Positions 1 to 6,337 of a DNA stretch of 7,174 nt are shown piece by piece. The notes below the pieces were generated by a model, which saw nothing but the letters and a program-made list of their open reading frames with translations, did no database searches and was not told the origin of the DNA. The position numbers and the translations under genes are program-made. The first letter of the stretch is position 1. Each line of letters opens with the position of its first letter. This DNA comes from Bacteroidales bacterium. GTDB taxonomy: Bacteria > Bacteroidota > Bacteroidia > Bacteroidales > GCA-2711565. The DNA is taken from the NCBI GenBank assembly GCA_029938505.1, contig JAOZUV010000101.1:1-7174 (forward strand). Reading direction: 5' to 3'.

Positions 1-375
1 ATCGGGCTCAAAATCAGGGCTGAGTACAACACTTGATTCGCTAACCAGTTTCAAGCCTTGTGGTAAGGCAACATTCATTATTTCTCCCAAAGTGCTCATA
101 TAATAGCTTGTCAGCCATTCCCAAAATTTAAATTGTGTTTCATTAATAATGGGATCCTCATCTAAAATAGATAAAATATATTTGGGCGCATATTGGGGAA
201 TTTGCTCGTGTAATTTTCGAATTAGAGCAGTATAAATTTTCTTTTTTCCAAATTGAAGGATCACTCTTTGCCCACATTTTATATGCTCATTTAACTCATA
301 GGGTACACGGTAAGTAAAGGTTCCCGGAACCGGCAGAGGTAAAATTACATCGGCAAATAAAGTGATTCTCTCCAT
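1..375 (-). CDS. priA: Primosomal protein N' (replication-restart helicase PriA), N-terminal part, cut by window edge
   Basis: PriA is a cytosolic superfamily 2 helicase that recognises stalled forks and D-loops and reloads the replicative helicase. Only the first 125 residues lie in the window. They form the 3'-DNA-end-binding domain: MERITLFADVILPLPVPGTF at the start, then a GQRVILQFGKKKIYTALI stretch (about residues 35-52), the typical beta-barrel opening of PriA, followed by a helical segment with FWEWLTSYYMSTLGEIMNVA and ALPQGLK near residues 103-109. The helicase motifs and zinc-binding region would lie beyond the left edge. The ATG is the natural start because the conserved F-A-D-V-x-L-P motif begins seven residues later. 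It sits 2 nt after the stop of the upstream PLP-enzyme gene, with no recognisable ribosome-binding site, so translation is probably coupled. The identification rests on motif recall and not on a search. Confidence 0.9.
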   Translation of the reverse strand, partial: MERITLFADVILPLPVPGTFTYRVPYELNEHIKCGQRVILQFGKKKIYTALIRKLHEQIPQYAPKYILSILDEDPIINETQFKFWEWLTSYYMSTLGEIMNVALPQGLKLVSESSVVLSPDFEPD

Positions 376-377
376 GC

Positions 378-1616
378 TTAGAATATTGTTTCAAAAATAC
401 TGATTAAATGATCAACTTCTTCGAGGGTATTATAATGAACCATGCTTACGCGAATAACTCCGTCCACTTTTGCAAGATCCAAAGTTTCAATGAGTCGACG
501 GGCATAAAAATCACCAAAACGAATTCCTATTTTATGAGGATCAACCTTTTCTACAATTTCGCTAGAGATTCTATCTTGAACAACAAAGGAAATAGTCGGA
601 ACTCTTTCTGTTTTTAAGTAAGTCGTTTTTCCAATAATTTTAACATTGGATTTTGCGTTGAGGTAATTCAATAATTTCTTAACCAGCACTTCTTCATGAT
701 CAGCCATCAATTCGTTAACAGCCAAAGCTTTCTCTCTGAAATTTAAAAATACTCGTTCAGGAAAATGCTTTTCAGCAAGGGATTCCAAATAATCCTTATA
801 ACCAATATATCCGTAGATTAATTCGAAATTGGCATTGCCGGGTTGAAATTTATAAGCAGTCACATTGTTCCCTATGAAATAGTGATTGATGCTGGGTAAT
901 TCTAATAGCAATTCTTTTTTTCCATACAACATGGCGTAATGAGGACCATAAGCTTTATAAAGTGAAAAGGCATAAAAATCGACATCCATTTCCTGAACAT
1001 CAATTAAACGGTGAGGAGCGTATGCCACTGCATCTACACAAATTTTTGCCCCGGCAGCATGAACTATTTCGGTAATTTCTTTGATAGGGTTTATCGTTCC
1101 CAAAATATTGGAAGCATGAGTTAGTGCTACTAATTTTGTTTTAGGAGTTAGTAATTTTTTTAAATCTTCAATTTCAAGATTAATTGTTTTTGTATTTGTT
1201 TTCCAGAATTTGATTTTGATCCCTTTTTCCTCCATATTCAACCAAGCACCAATATTTGCTTCATGATCGCAATCGGTAACAATGACTTCATCACCTGCGT
1301 TAAAGGTTTTTACCATGCTTGATGATAATAACTTAAGCATAAGGGTAGTTGAACCCCCAAATATGATTTCGGATGAATAACGGGCATTAATGAGTTCTGC
1401 TCCAAATTTAATAGCCTGGGTTACTCTTTTTCCTGAAATTTTCGACGTTTTGTAGGAAGCTCCTAATTGAACATTCGTATTCAATAAATAATCTTGTATG
1501 CGATCACTCACGGATTTTAAACATTGAGATCCACCGGCATTATCAAAAAAGGTCATCTCGCCTTGAAGAGCGGGGAATTGTTTTCGTACAAAATCTAAAT
1601 CTAAATCTAATTTCAT
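378..1616 (-). CDS. PLP-dependent aminotransferase class V, cysteine-desulfurase-like (VC1184 subfamily), lacking the catalytic Cys
   Basis: This 412-residue cytosolic enzyme has the class V fold of cysteine desulfurases and selenocysteine lyases. Visible landmarks are the FVRKQFPAL...FFDNAGGSQ opening (9-31), the DHEAN motif with the PLP-stacking His118 and Asn121, Asp195 in VDAVAYAPH (partner of the PLP pyridine nitrogen), and the Schiff-base lysine Lys221 in FSLYKAYGPH. The C-terminal loop RFGDFYARRL (366-375) keeps the substrate-carboxylate arginine Arg366. Where SufS-type desulfurases have the persulfide-forming Cys (R-x-G-H-H-C-A), this protein has Tyr371. That pattern fits the VC1184-like subfamily (TIGR01976), whose substrate is not established as far as I know, so I would not call it SufS or CsdA. 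Three AAATCT hexamers encode the LDLDLD after Met1-Lys2. The gene precedes priA by 2 nt. No suf or isc genes are in view. Confidence 0.88.
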   Translation of the reverse strand: MKLDLDLDFVRKQFPALQGEMTFFDNAGGSQCLKSVSDRIQDYLLNTNVQLGASYKTSKISGKRVTQAIKFGAELINARYSSEIIFGGSTTLMLKLLSSSMVKTFNAGDEVIVTDCDHEANIGAWLNMEEKGIKIKFWKTNTKTINLEIEDLKKLLTPKTKLVALTHASNILGTINPIKEITEIVHAAGAKICVDAVAYAPHRLIDVQEMDVDFYAFSLYKAYGPHYAMLYGKKELLLELPSINHYFIGNNVTAYKFQPGNANFELIYGYIGYKDYLESLAEKHFPERVFLNFREKALAVNELMADHEEVLVKKLLNYLNAKSNVKIIGKTTYLKTERVPTISFVVQDRISSEIVEKVDPHKIGIRFGDFYARRLIETLDLAKVDGVIRVSMVHYNTLEEVDHLISIFETIF

Positions 1617-1665
1617 GCTTTCTAATTCTTTGTTAGGTCTAATCTAAGTATCCTTAAAAGCTTCG

Positions 1666-1730
1666 TCATGCTGAATTTAGTTCAGCATCTCACAACATTA
1701 TTATTAGATCCTGAAACAAGTTCAGGATGA
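1666..1730. repeat. Paired REP-like hairpins (compound palindrome) between two minus-strand genes
   Basis: Two small perfect hairpins lie in the 134-nt gap. The first is ATGCTGAA-TTTAG-TTCAGCAT (1668-1688) and the second is ATCCTGAA-ACAAG-TTCAGGAT (1708-1728); each has an 8-bp stem and a 5-nt loop. The two 25-nt units (1666-1690 and 1706-1730) are also inverted copies of each other, 20 of 25 positions matching, separated by 15 nt. From memory, near-identical sequences of the form 'TCATGCTGAACTTGTTTCAG' recur in intergenic regions of many Bacteroidota, so this is probably a dispersed REP-like element. It begins 20 nt downstream of the methyltransferase stop on the minus strand and could end or stabilise that transcript. 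No U-tract typical of an intrinsic terminator follows. Confidence 0.8.
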
Positions 1731-1750
1731 TACCTATTTATAATTTTACC

Positions 1751-2941
1751 TTAGTCTTTTTTATCGTCCTGGTTCATATATTTCCCCTTTTTGCTTCCGC
1801 TATATATTTCATACTTTGCAAAACGGCATTCTATGGCTCCATTGTACATGACAATTTTTCGGGATGGACGTAATCCAACAAATTTTAAAACCTCTAAATT
1901 GCCACTTAATATCCAGCAATTAAATCCTTTAAATTTTTGTTTCATTTGGTCCCCAATCATCTGATATAAACCCTTGATATCATCTTCATCTAAACGTTCA
2001 TCATAAGGTGGATTGGTTATCATAACTCCTTCGCTAATGGGGAAAGTTAAATCTTCCAATGTGGTTTTTCGAAGTTCAATATCTTTGTGTAAACGAGCAC
2101 TTTTTAAATTCTCTTCAGCTATGCTGATGGCTTTATATGATCGATCAGAACCAATAATTCTATGTTCAAAATCTTTTTGATTATCCAATGCGTCATCCTG
2201 AATTTTCTTCCATAATTCAGCATCAAAATCTTTCCAGTGTTTAAATCCAAAATCTTTTCGATAATAACCTGCTGCAACACCAAAGGCTTGTAAAGCAGCC
2301 TCAATAAGAATAGTTCCTGATCCACACATGGGGTCGATGAGGTTAGTTTGACCTTCCCAACCACTCAATTTAATAAGTCCTGCAGCTAGAACTTCATTGA
2401 CAGGAGCTTTATCTACTGCTATGCGATAACCTCGTTTATGTAAGGAACTCCCTGAGCTATCTAAAGAAACAGTGCAGTTTTCACGATATATGTGAATGTT
2501 GATTCGTAAATCAGGATTGATTGGGTCAACTGATGGGCGTTCACCAAATTTATCTCTAAATTTATCTACAATGGCATCCTTGCTTTTTAAAGCCGCAAAT
2601 TTTGAGTGTGTTATTTGAGAATATGACAGGACTGCATCGATGGCCAATGTTTGATTGACATCCATATAATCCCACCACGCAATTTTTTTTATTTCATTGT
2701 ACAAATCTTCCTCATTTCCTACAGTGAAAGTAGCAATGGGTTTTAAAATTCGGATGGCTGTATAACACAAATAGTTTGCTTTGTACATGATCGACAGATC
2801 ACCTTCAAAACTTACTGCCCGGCTAATTGGTTCAACATTTTCAGCTCCAATATTTTTTAATTCTTCAGCCAATACTTCTTCTAAACCATAGAAGGTCTTG
2901 GCGATCATCTGGTATTTTGTATCTTGTTTTTTCAAATCCAT
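1751..2941 (-). CDS. rlmL: THUMP-domain class I SAM-dependent rRNA methyltransferase (RlmL/YpsC type)
   Basis: This 396-residue cytosolic enzyme probably makes N2-methylguanosine in 23S rRNA, corresponding to the RlmL half (G2445 in E. coli) of the bifunctional RlmKL protein; its length matches the stand-alone YpsC-like form. An N-terminal ferredoxin-like and THUMP RNA-binding region covers about residues 10-160. The linker LHKRGYR (167-173), typical of the family, follows. The Rossmann methyltransferase domain carries motif I DPMCGSGT (203-210), an acidic SAM-ribose contact at Asp266 in GSDRS, and the catalytic motif IV NPPYDERL (310-317) characteristic of guanine N2 methylation. The last 20 residues are a charged Lys/Asp-rich tail. 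The ATG is the first in frame, and a perfect -7 promoter box ends 11 nt upstream of it, so the leader should be very short. Target position is inferred from family, and the symbol should be read as RlmL-like. Confidence 0.88.
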   Translation of the reverse strand: MDLKKQDTKYQMIAKTFYGLEEVLAEELKNIGAENVEPISRAVSFEGDLSIMYKANYLCYTAIRILKPIATFTVGNEEDLYNEIKKIAWWDYMDVNQTLAIDAVLSYSQITHSKFAALKSKDAIVDKFRDKFGERPSVDPINPDLRINIHIYRENCTVSLDSSGSSLHKRGYRIAVDKAPVNEVLAAGLIKLSGWEGQTNLIDPMCGSGTILIEAALQAFGVAAGYYRKDFGFKHWKDFDAELWKKIQDDALDNQKDFEHRIIGSDRSYKAISIAEENLKSARLHKDIELRKTTLEDLTFPISEGVMITNPPYDERLDEDDIKGLYQMIGDQMKQKFKGFNCWILSGNLEVLKFVGLRPSRKIVMYNGAIECRFAKYEIYSGSKKGKYMNQDDKKD

Positions 2942-2952
2942 AAATTATTTAA

Positions 2953-2960
2953 CAAATGTA
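2953..2960 (-). promoter_or_regulatory. Predicted -7 promoter box for the THUMP methyltransferase gene
   Basis: TACATTTG on the minus strand matches the Bacteroidota -7 consensus TAnnTTTG perfectly. It ends 11 nt before the methyltransferase ATG. Placing the box centre at -7 puts the transcription start roughly 8 nt before the ATG, so the mRNA would be nearly leaderless. No clear -33 element (TTTG or TTG) is visible at the expected distance. Confidence 0.5.
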
Positions 2961-2984
2961 GGAATAATTCACGTGGGTTTTTCT

Positions 2985-2992
2985 TATTTTTG
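2985..2992 (+). promoter_or_regulatory. Predicted -7 promoter box for the MazG-like gene
   Basis: TATTTTTG matches TAnnTTTG perfectly and ends 20 nt before the MazG-like ATG, giving a predicted leader of about 17 nt. It diverges from the methyltransferase box at 2953-2960. A -33 element is not evident. Confidence 0.5.
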
Positions 2993-3012
2993 AATCATCT
3001 AAACTTAATACA

Positions 3013-3339
3013 ATGACTATAAAAGAAGTCCAACAATGCGTTGATGAGTGGATTAAGACCACGGGTGTTAGATATTTTAATGAATTGACTAATATGGCTT
3101 TACTCACTGAAGAAGTGGGGGAGGTTGCCCGCTTAATTGCTCGAAAGTATGGTGAACAATCCTTTAAAGATTCGGAACAGGATAATGAATTAGCCAATGA
3201 ATTGGCTGATGTTTTATTTGTTTTGATTTGTTTGGCAAATCAAACGGGTGTAAATTTGACCGATGCACTAGAACAAAATCTTGCTAAGAAAACGAAGAGA
3301 GATAGTACTCGTCATTTGAACAATCCGAAATTAAAATAA
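3013..3339 (+). CDS. MazG-like nucleotide pyrophosphohydrolase
   Basis: A 108-residue, all-helical single-domain member of the MazG/all-alpha NTP pyrophosphatase superfamily. Such enzymes hydrolyse (d)NTPs to (d)NMP and pyrophosphate and are thought to remove non-canonical or excess nucleotides. The Mg2+-binding signature E-x-x-E then E-x-x-D is present as Glu34/Glu37 in TEEVGE and Glu63/Asp66 in NELADVLF, with about 25 residues between. Length and layout fit the short form (YpjD type), which works as an oligomer, and not the double-domain E. coli MazG. The last 18 residues are basic and probably follow the final helix. The gene is divergent from the methyltransferase across 71 nt, with its own -7 box. 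No toxin partner is adjacent, so a toxin-antitoxin role is not supported. Substrate preference cannot be read from the sequence. Confidence 0.9.
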   Translation: MTIKEVQQCVDEWIKTTGVRYFNELTNMALLTEEVGEVARLIARKYGEQSFKDSEQDNELANELADVLFVLICLANQTGVNLTDALEQNLAKKTKRDSTRHLNNPKLK

Positions 3340-3341
3340 GT

Positions 3342-3373
3342 TTGTGTAATAAAAGCTGTCTTTTGTACACCAA
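3342..3373 (+). terminator. Imperfect hairpin just after the MazG-like gene, possible weak terminator
   Basis: Starting 3 nt after the stop codon, GTGTA (3344-3348) pairs with TACAC (3366-3370) and AAAAG (3351-3355) pairs with CTTTT (3360-3364) around a CTGT loop. The internal loop is AT against G, and two outer T-A pairs are possible across a bulged C3371. No run of T follows, so it is not a classical intrinsic terminator. It could separate the MazG-like gene from the transporter genes or only protect the mRNA end. Confidence 0.35.
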
Positions 3374-3407
3374 CATATAAATATATTATCTATTAATCTA
3401 AAAATTT

Positions 3408-4889
3408 ATGCTTATAAAATGGTTTATTAGTCATCAATGGAAACAAGCAAAACGTTCGCCGATCTTTCAAAAGAATTTGATCGTGAATATTTTTCTGGGT
3501 TTTATTGTGTTGTTACTTTTTCTGGAATTTCTTGTTGGAGGAATTGTTTTAGGAAATAAATGGCATGAAATCTTTCCAGATGTTCATCCGGTTACAAAGT
3601 TTAATAGTTTTTTGCTTTACTATTTTGCTTTTGATATTATTATCCGCTTCTTTTTGCAAACATTGCCGGTATTAAAAATTCAACCCTATTTACATCTGCC
3701 AATCAAAAAAAGTTCCATCATTAATTACCTTTTATCAAAGGCTTTTTTGAATGTGTTTAACTTTTTGCCATTGCTTATTTTAATCCCTATTGCTATATTT
3801 CAGGTAGCTGGAAATTATTCAAGCTATGAAGCTTGGGTCTGGATTATCTCTTTGTTCTTTTTGGTTTTGACTATGAACTATTTAATGGTTTATATGAAAA
3901 AACAATTGGTGGGAAAACCTGCAGTTGTAGGCATATTTGGGTTAGTTATTTTGGCTTTAGCTATGCTGGATCGATTCGAAATATTTGCAATTTCTGATAT
4001 ATCGGCCTCAATTTTTGATGCGATTATTTTAAATCCAACATTGATAGTTGTTCCAATAGGGCTGTTAATTTTTGTTTATTACTTGAATTTTTCCTTTTTA
4101 AAAGGACATATGTATCCTGAGGAAATGCATATTCGGAAAACGAAAAAAGTAGATTCGATTTCAGATTTTAAATATTTAAAAACACTTGGTCAAACAGGTG
4201 AAATGATTGGTTTGGATCTGAAATTAATTTGGCGTCATAAGCGTACTAAGTCCATCGTTTATATGTTGCCAATTTTTCTTTTATATGGACTTTTCTTTTA
4301 CCCAAATCCTCAGTTTAAGGATTCTACAAGTTTTAAAATTTTTGTAGGCTGGTTTGTAACAGGGGGGATGATGCTTAATTATTTGAATTATGCATTTTCT
4401 TATGAGAGTAATTACTTTGATGCCATACTTGCTCATAATATTGATATGCGTCGTTATTTTCGGATGAAGTTGACGATGGGTATGTTGATTAGTTCATTTT
4501 GTTATATAGTCACTATCCCTTATCTGTATTTTGGTCTGGATATTTTACTCATTAATACTACCATGTTTATTTACAACATTGGGATATTGAGTTTTATCCT
4601 ATTATACATGGCTACTTTTAATAAAAATCGAATGGATTTAAGCAAGGGCGCAGCCTTTAATTATCAAGGATTGGGAGCTTCAAATTGGTTGGCTATGTTA
4701 CCTGCTATGTTGCTTCCTGTTGGGCTCTATCACTTATTTGCAGCATTTGATTTGCCCATGTTTGGAATTGCAATTAATGGAGTACTTGGATTGATTGGAT
4801 TATTATTCAGCAAATCCATCATGGAAATTTTGGTTCGCCAATTCGAAAAAAGAAAATATATAATGGCCGATGGCTTTCGTAAAAGATAA
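3408..4889 (+). CDS. DUF5687-type membrane protein, permease of an ABC transporter
   Basis: A 493-residue inner-membrane protein with about 12 hydrophobic segments (roughly 25-48, 67-86, 111-132, 142-161, 171-188, 209-228, 284-299, 309-331, 356-374, 382-402, 428-446, 452-468). I recognise it as resembling DUF5687, a Bacteroidota family encoded beside an ABC ATPase; the substrate is unknown. A charged cytoplasmic linker (about 231-283) divides two halves. Each half opens with an amphipathic basic stretch before its first helix: FISHQWKQAKRSPIFQ (7-22) and LDLKLIWRHKRTKS (269-282). This suggests two fused homologous half-permeases. The stretch just before the first helix of ABC-2 type permeases often contacts the ATPase. 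The ATPase gene starts 11 nt after the stop, so the two are almost certainly one operon and one complex. The upstream 68-nt gap shows no perfect -7 box, so expression may come from its own weaker promoter or by readthrough from the MazG-like gene. Confidence 0.82.
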   Translation: MLIKWFISHQWKQAKRSPIFQKNLIVNIFLGFIVLLLFLEFLVGGIVLGNKWHEIFPDVHPVTKFNSFLLYYFAFDIIIRFFLQTLPVLKIQPYLHLPIKKSSIINYLLSKAFLNVFNFLPLLILIPIAIFQVAGNYSSYEAWVWIISLFFLVLTMNYLMVYMKKQLVGKPAVVGIFGLVILALAMLDRFEIFAISDISASIFDAIILNPTLIVVPIGLLIFVYYLNFSFLKGHMYPEEMHIRKTKKVDSISDFKYLKTLGQTGEMIGLDLKLIWRHKRTKSIVYMLPIFLLYGLFFYPNPQFKDSTSFKIFVGWFVTGGMMLNYLNYAFSYESNYFDAILAHNIDMRRYFRMKLTMGMLISSFCYIVTIPYLYFGLDILLINTTMFIYNIGILSFILLYMATFNKNRMDLSKGAAFNYQGLGASNWLAMLPAMLLPVGLYHLFAAFDLPMFGIAINGVLGLIGLLFSKSIMEILVRQFEKRKYIMADGFRKR

Positions 4890-4900
4890 AAAATAGAATT

Positions 4901-5596
4901 ATGATAGATATTAAAAATATTACCAAAGTATATAATGGAGTTACTGTTTTAAATATTCCTGATTTAAAAATTAATAAAGGCGAAAGTTTTGGTTTAGTTG
5001 GCAATAATGGAGCCGGGAAAACTACTCTATTTCGTTGTGTGTTGGATATGATTCGTCCGAATACAGGTGAAATAATTTCTGAGGGGAATTCAGTTTCTAA
5101 AACTGCTGCATGGAAATCGTACACAGGTTCATATTTGGATGAAGGTTTTGTGATTGATTTTCTAACTCCTGAAGAATATTTTAGTTTTCTGGCCAATATC
5201 AATGGCTTATCAAAAGATGATTTAAGTGAATTTTTGAAAGATTTCGAAGAGTTTTTTAATGGAGAAGTTATAGGTAAGCGTAAATACATTCGAGATTTTT
5301 CAAGTGGAAACCAAAAGAAAGTTGGGATAGCTGCCGCCTTAATCTCAAAACCAGATGTGTTGATTTTGGATGAACCATTCAATAGCCTGGATCCAACAAC
5401 TCAGATCCGTTTGAAAAACTTATTGAAAAAACTGGATGAAGAAACTAATACCACTATGCTGATTTCTAGTCATGATTTAAGTCATGTTACTGAAGTTTGT
5501 AAACGCATAGTAGTACTTCATGAAGGTGATGTTGCTCACGATATTAAAACAGAAAGTGGTACCCTGAAAGTGTTGGAAGAATACTTTGCAGTTTAA
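4901..5596 (+). CDS. ABC transporter ATP-binding protein, partner of the DUF5687 permease
   Basis: A 231-residue cytosolic ATPase, the usual size of an ABC-2 type nucleotide-binding subunit. It carries Walker A GNNGAGKT (34-41), a signature loop FSSGNQKK (133-140, with Asn137 in place of the second Gly of LSGGQ), Walker B VLILDEP (153-159, with catalytic Glu158), D-loop SLD (162-164) and switch His191 in SSHDLSH. All residues for ATP hydrolysis appear present. The Q-loop region reads SYLDEGFVIDFLTPEEY (about 77-93), with Asp80-Glu81 where a Gln is usual; related ABC-2 ATPases often have Pro-Glu there. The protein is a single domain and should act as a homodimer under the permease gene's product, encoded 11 nt upstream. 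Transport direction is unproven, though export is more likely because no substrate-binding protein is encoded nearby. The gene ends 15 nt from the convergent rsmE stop. Confidence 0.93.
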   Translation: MIDIKNITKVYNGVTVLNIPDLKINKGESFGLVGNNGAGKTTLFRCVLDMIRPNTGEIISEGNSVSKTAAWKSYTGSYLDEGFVIDFLTPEEYFSFLANINGLSKDDLSEFLKDFEEFFNGEVIGKRKYIRDFSSGNQKKVGIAAALISKPDVLILDEPFNSLDPTTQIRLKNLLKKLDEETNTTMLISSHDLSHVTEVCKRIVVLHEGDVAHDIKTESGTLKVLEEYFAV

Positions 5597-5611
5597 ATTA
5601 ATTAAGGGTAA

Positions 5612-6310
5612 TTAGTCGTTCATAAAATTAATAGCATGACAAGCCGCTAGAGCTGCTGTCTCAGTTCGAAGACGGGAGTTGCCTAGGCTTACAATTTCAA
5701 ATCCATTATCCTGAGCAAGTTTTACTTCTTCCGGACTAAAATCTCCTTCGGGACCGATTAAAATTAAGACATCTGACTTAGCTTTGTATAGCTCTTTTAG
5801 ATGTTTTGGTTTACCTTCGCAATAAGCGATGAGTTTTTGACCTTCAAACTCTTGTGTTACAAAATTCTTAAATTTTATAGTTTCGTCAATTTGAGGCACA
5901 TAAGCCTTTAAGGATTGTTTTACAGCAGATACAATTACTTTTTTCAGTCGTTGTATTTTAACTTCCTTACGTTCTGAATGATCACAAATTATAGGGCTAA
6001 TAGTATCAATCCCCATTTCTGTTGCCTTTTCCAAAAACCATTCGTAGCGACTCATGTTTTTAGTAGGAGCCACCGCCATATGTAATTTGAAATTTCGCTT
6101 CTCGTATTCTAGCTTAGATTCAACAATACTTACTGCGCATCGCTTGGGATGGTCATCAATTAGCTCAGCTTTAAAAAATCCACCTTTACCATCGGTAAGA
6201 TGAATATGATCTCCATTTTTTAAACGTAATACACGGATGATGTGTTTAGATTCATCTTCGTTTAATAAGTATACGTCGCCTTTTAAATCTGGACAGTAAA
6301 ATAATTGCAT
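5612..6310 (-). CDS. rsmE: 16S rRNA (uracil-1498-N3)-methyltransferase RsmE
   Basis: RsmE methylates N3 of U1498 in the decoding region of 16S rRNA, using SAM, on assembled 30S subunits. The 232-residue length is normal. The N-terminal PUA-like RNA-binding domain covers about residues 1-70 and includes the conserved HIIRVLRLK (23-31). The C-terminal SPOUT (trefoil-knot) domain shows KATEMGID (95-102), the SAM-binding IGPEGDFSPEE (185-195) and SLGNSRLRTETAA (208-220), the hallmark knot motifs of the family. The start ATG agrees with the usual N-terminus (MQLFYCPDL), and a perfect -7 promoter box lies 27 nt upstream. The gene stands alone on the minus strand, convergent with the ABC transporter operon and divergent from napA. 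Nothing unusual is seen in its catalytic motifs. Confidence 0.96.
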   Translation of the reverse strand: MQLFYCPDLKGDVYLLNEDESKHIIRVLRLKNGDHIHLTDGKGGFFKAELIDDHPKRCAVSIVESKLEYEKRNFKLHMAVAPTKNMSRYEWFLEKATEMGIDTISPIICDHSERKEVKIQRLKKVIVSAVKQSLKAYVPQIDETIKFKNFVTQEFEGQKLIAYCEGKPKHLKELYKAKSDVLILIGPEGDFSPEEVKLAQDNGFEIVSLGNSRLRTETAALAACHAINFMND

Positions 6311-6337
6311 TTGGATTTAATTAAAGTTTCTGAAATG

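Noticed and set aside
177..184. TATATTTG match to the -7 consensus inside priA (plus strand); another, TAATTTTG, at 1131-1138 inside the PLP-enzyme gene
   Set aside because: Both are antisense and have no gene after them. They show that the short motif arises by chance in this AT-rich DNA, so the promoter calls rely on position as well as sequence.
408..617. Open frame of 69 codons on the plus strand inside the PLP-enzyme gene
   Set aside because: It lies antisense within a well-supported conserved gene, and its product shows no domain or motif.
378..1616. Annotation as SufS/CsdA cysteine desulfurase
   Set aside because: The catalytic cysteine position is Tyr371, and no suf or isc genes are adjacent.
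2119..2364. Minus-strand open frame of 81 codons inside the methyltransferase gene
   Set aside because: It overlaps the conserved methyltransferase motifs in another frame and is a shadow of that gene.
2949..3197. Minus-strand open frame of 82 codons opposite the MazG-like gene
   Set aside because: It runs antisense to conserved catalytic residues of the MazG-like protein and would cover both divergent promoters.
3013..3339. MazG as part of a MazEF-type toxin-antitoxin or phage-defence island
   Set aside because: No toxin, antitoxin, nuclease or mobile-element gene is nearby. The protein is a short housekeeping-type pyrophosphohydrolase.
4819..5382. Minus-strand open frame of 187 codons across the permease-ATPase junction
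   Set aside because: It is long but antisense to the ATPase Walker A and signature motifs. Its product is low in recognisable features, so it is a composition effect.
5597..5611. Possible bidirectional terminator between the ABC ATPase and rsmE stops
   Set aside because: Only a short AT palindrome, TTAATTAA at 5598-5605, is present, with no stem-loop and T-run on either strand.
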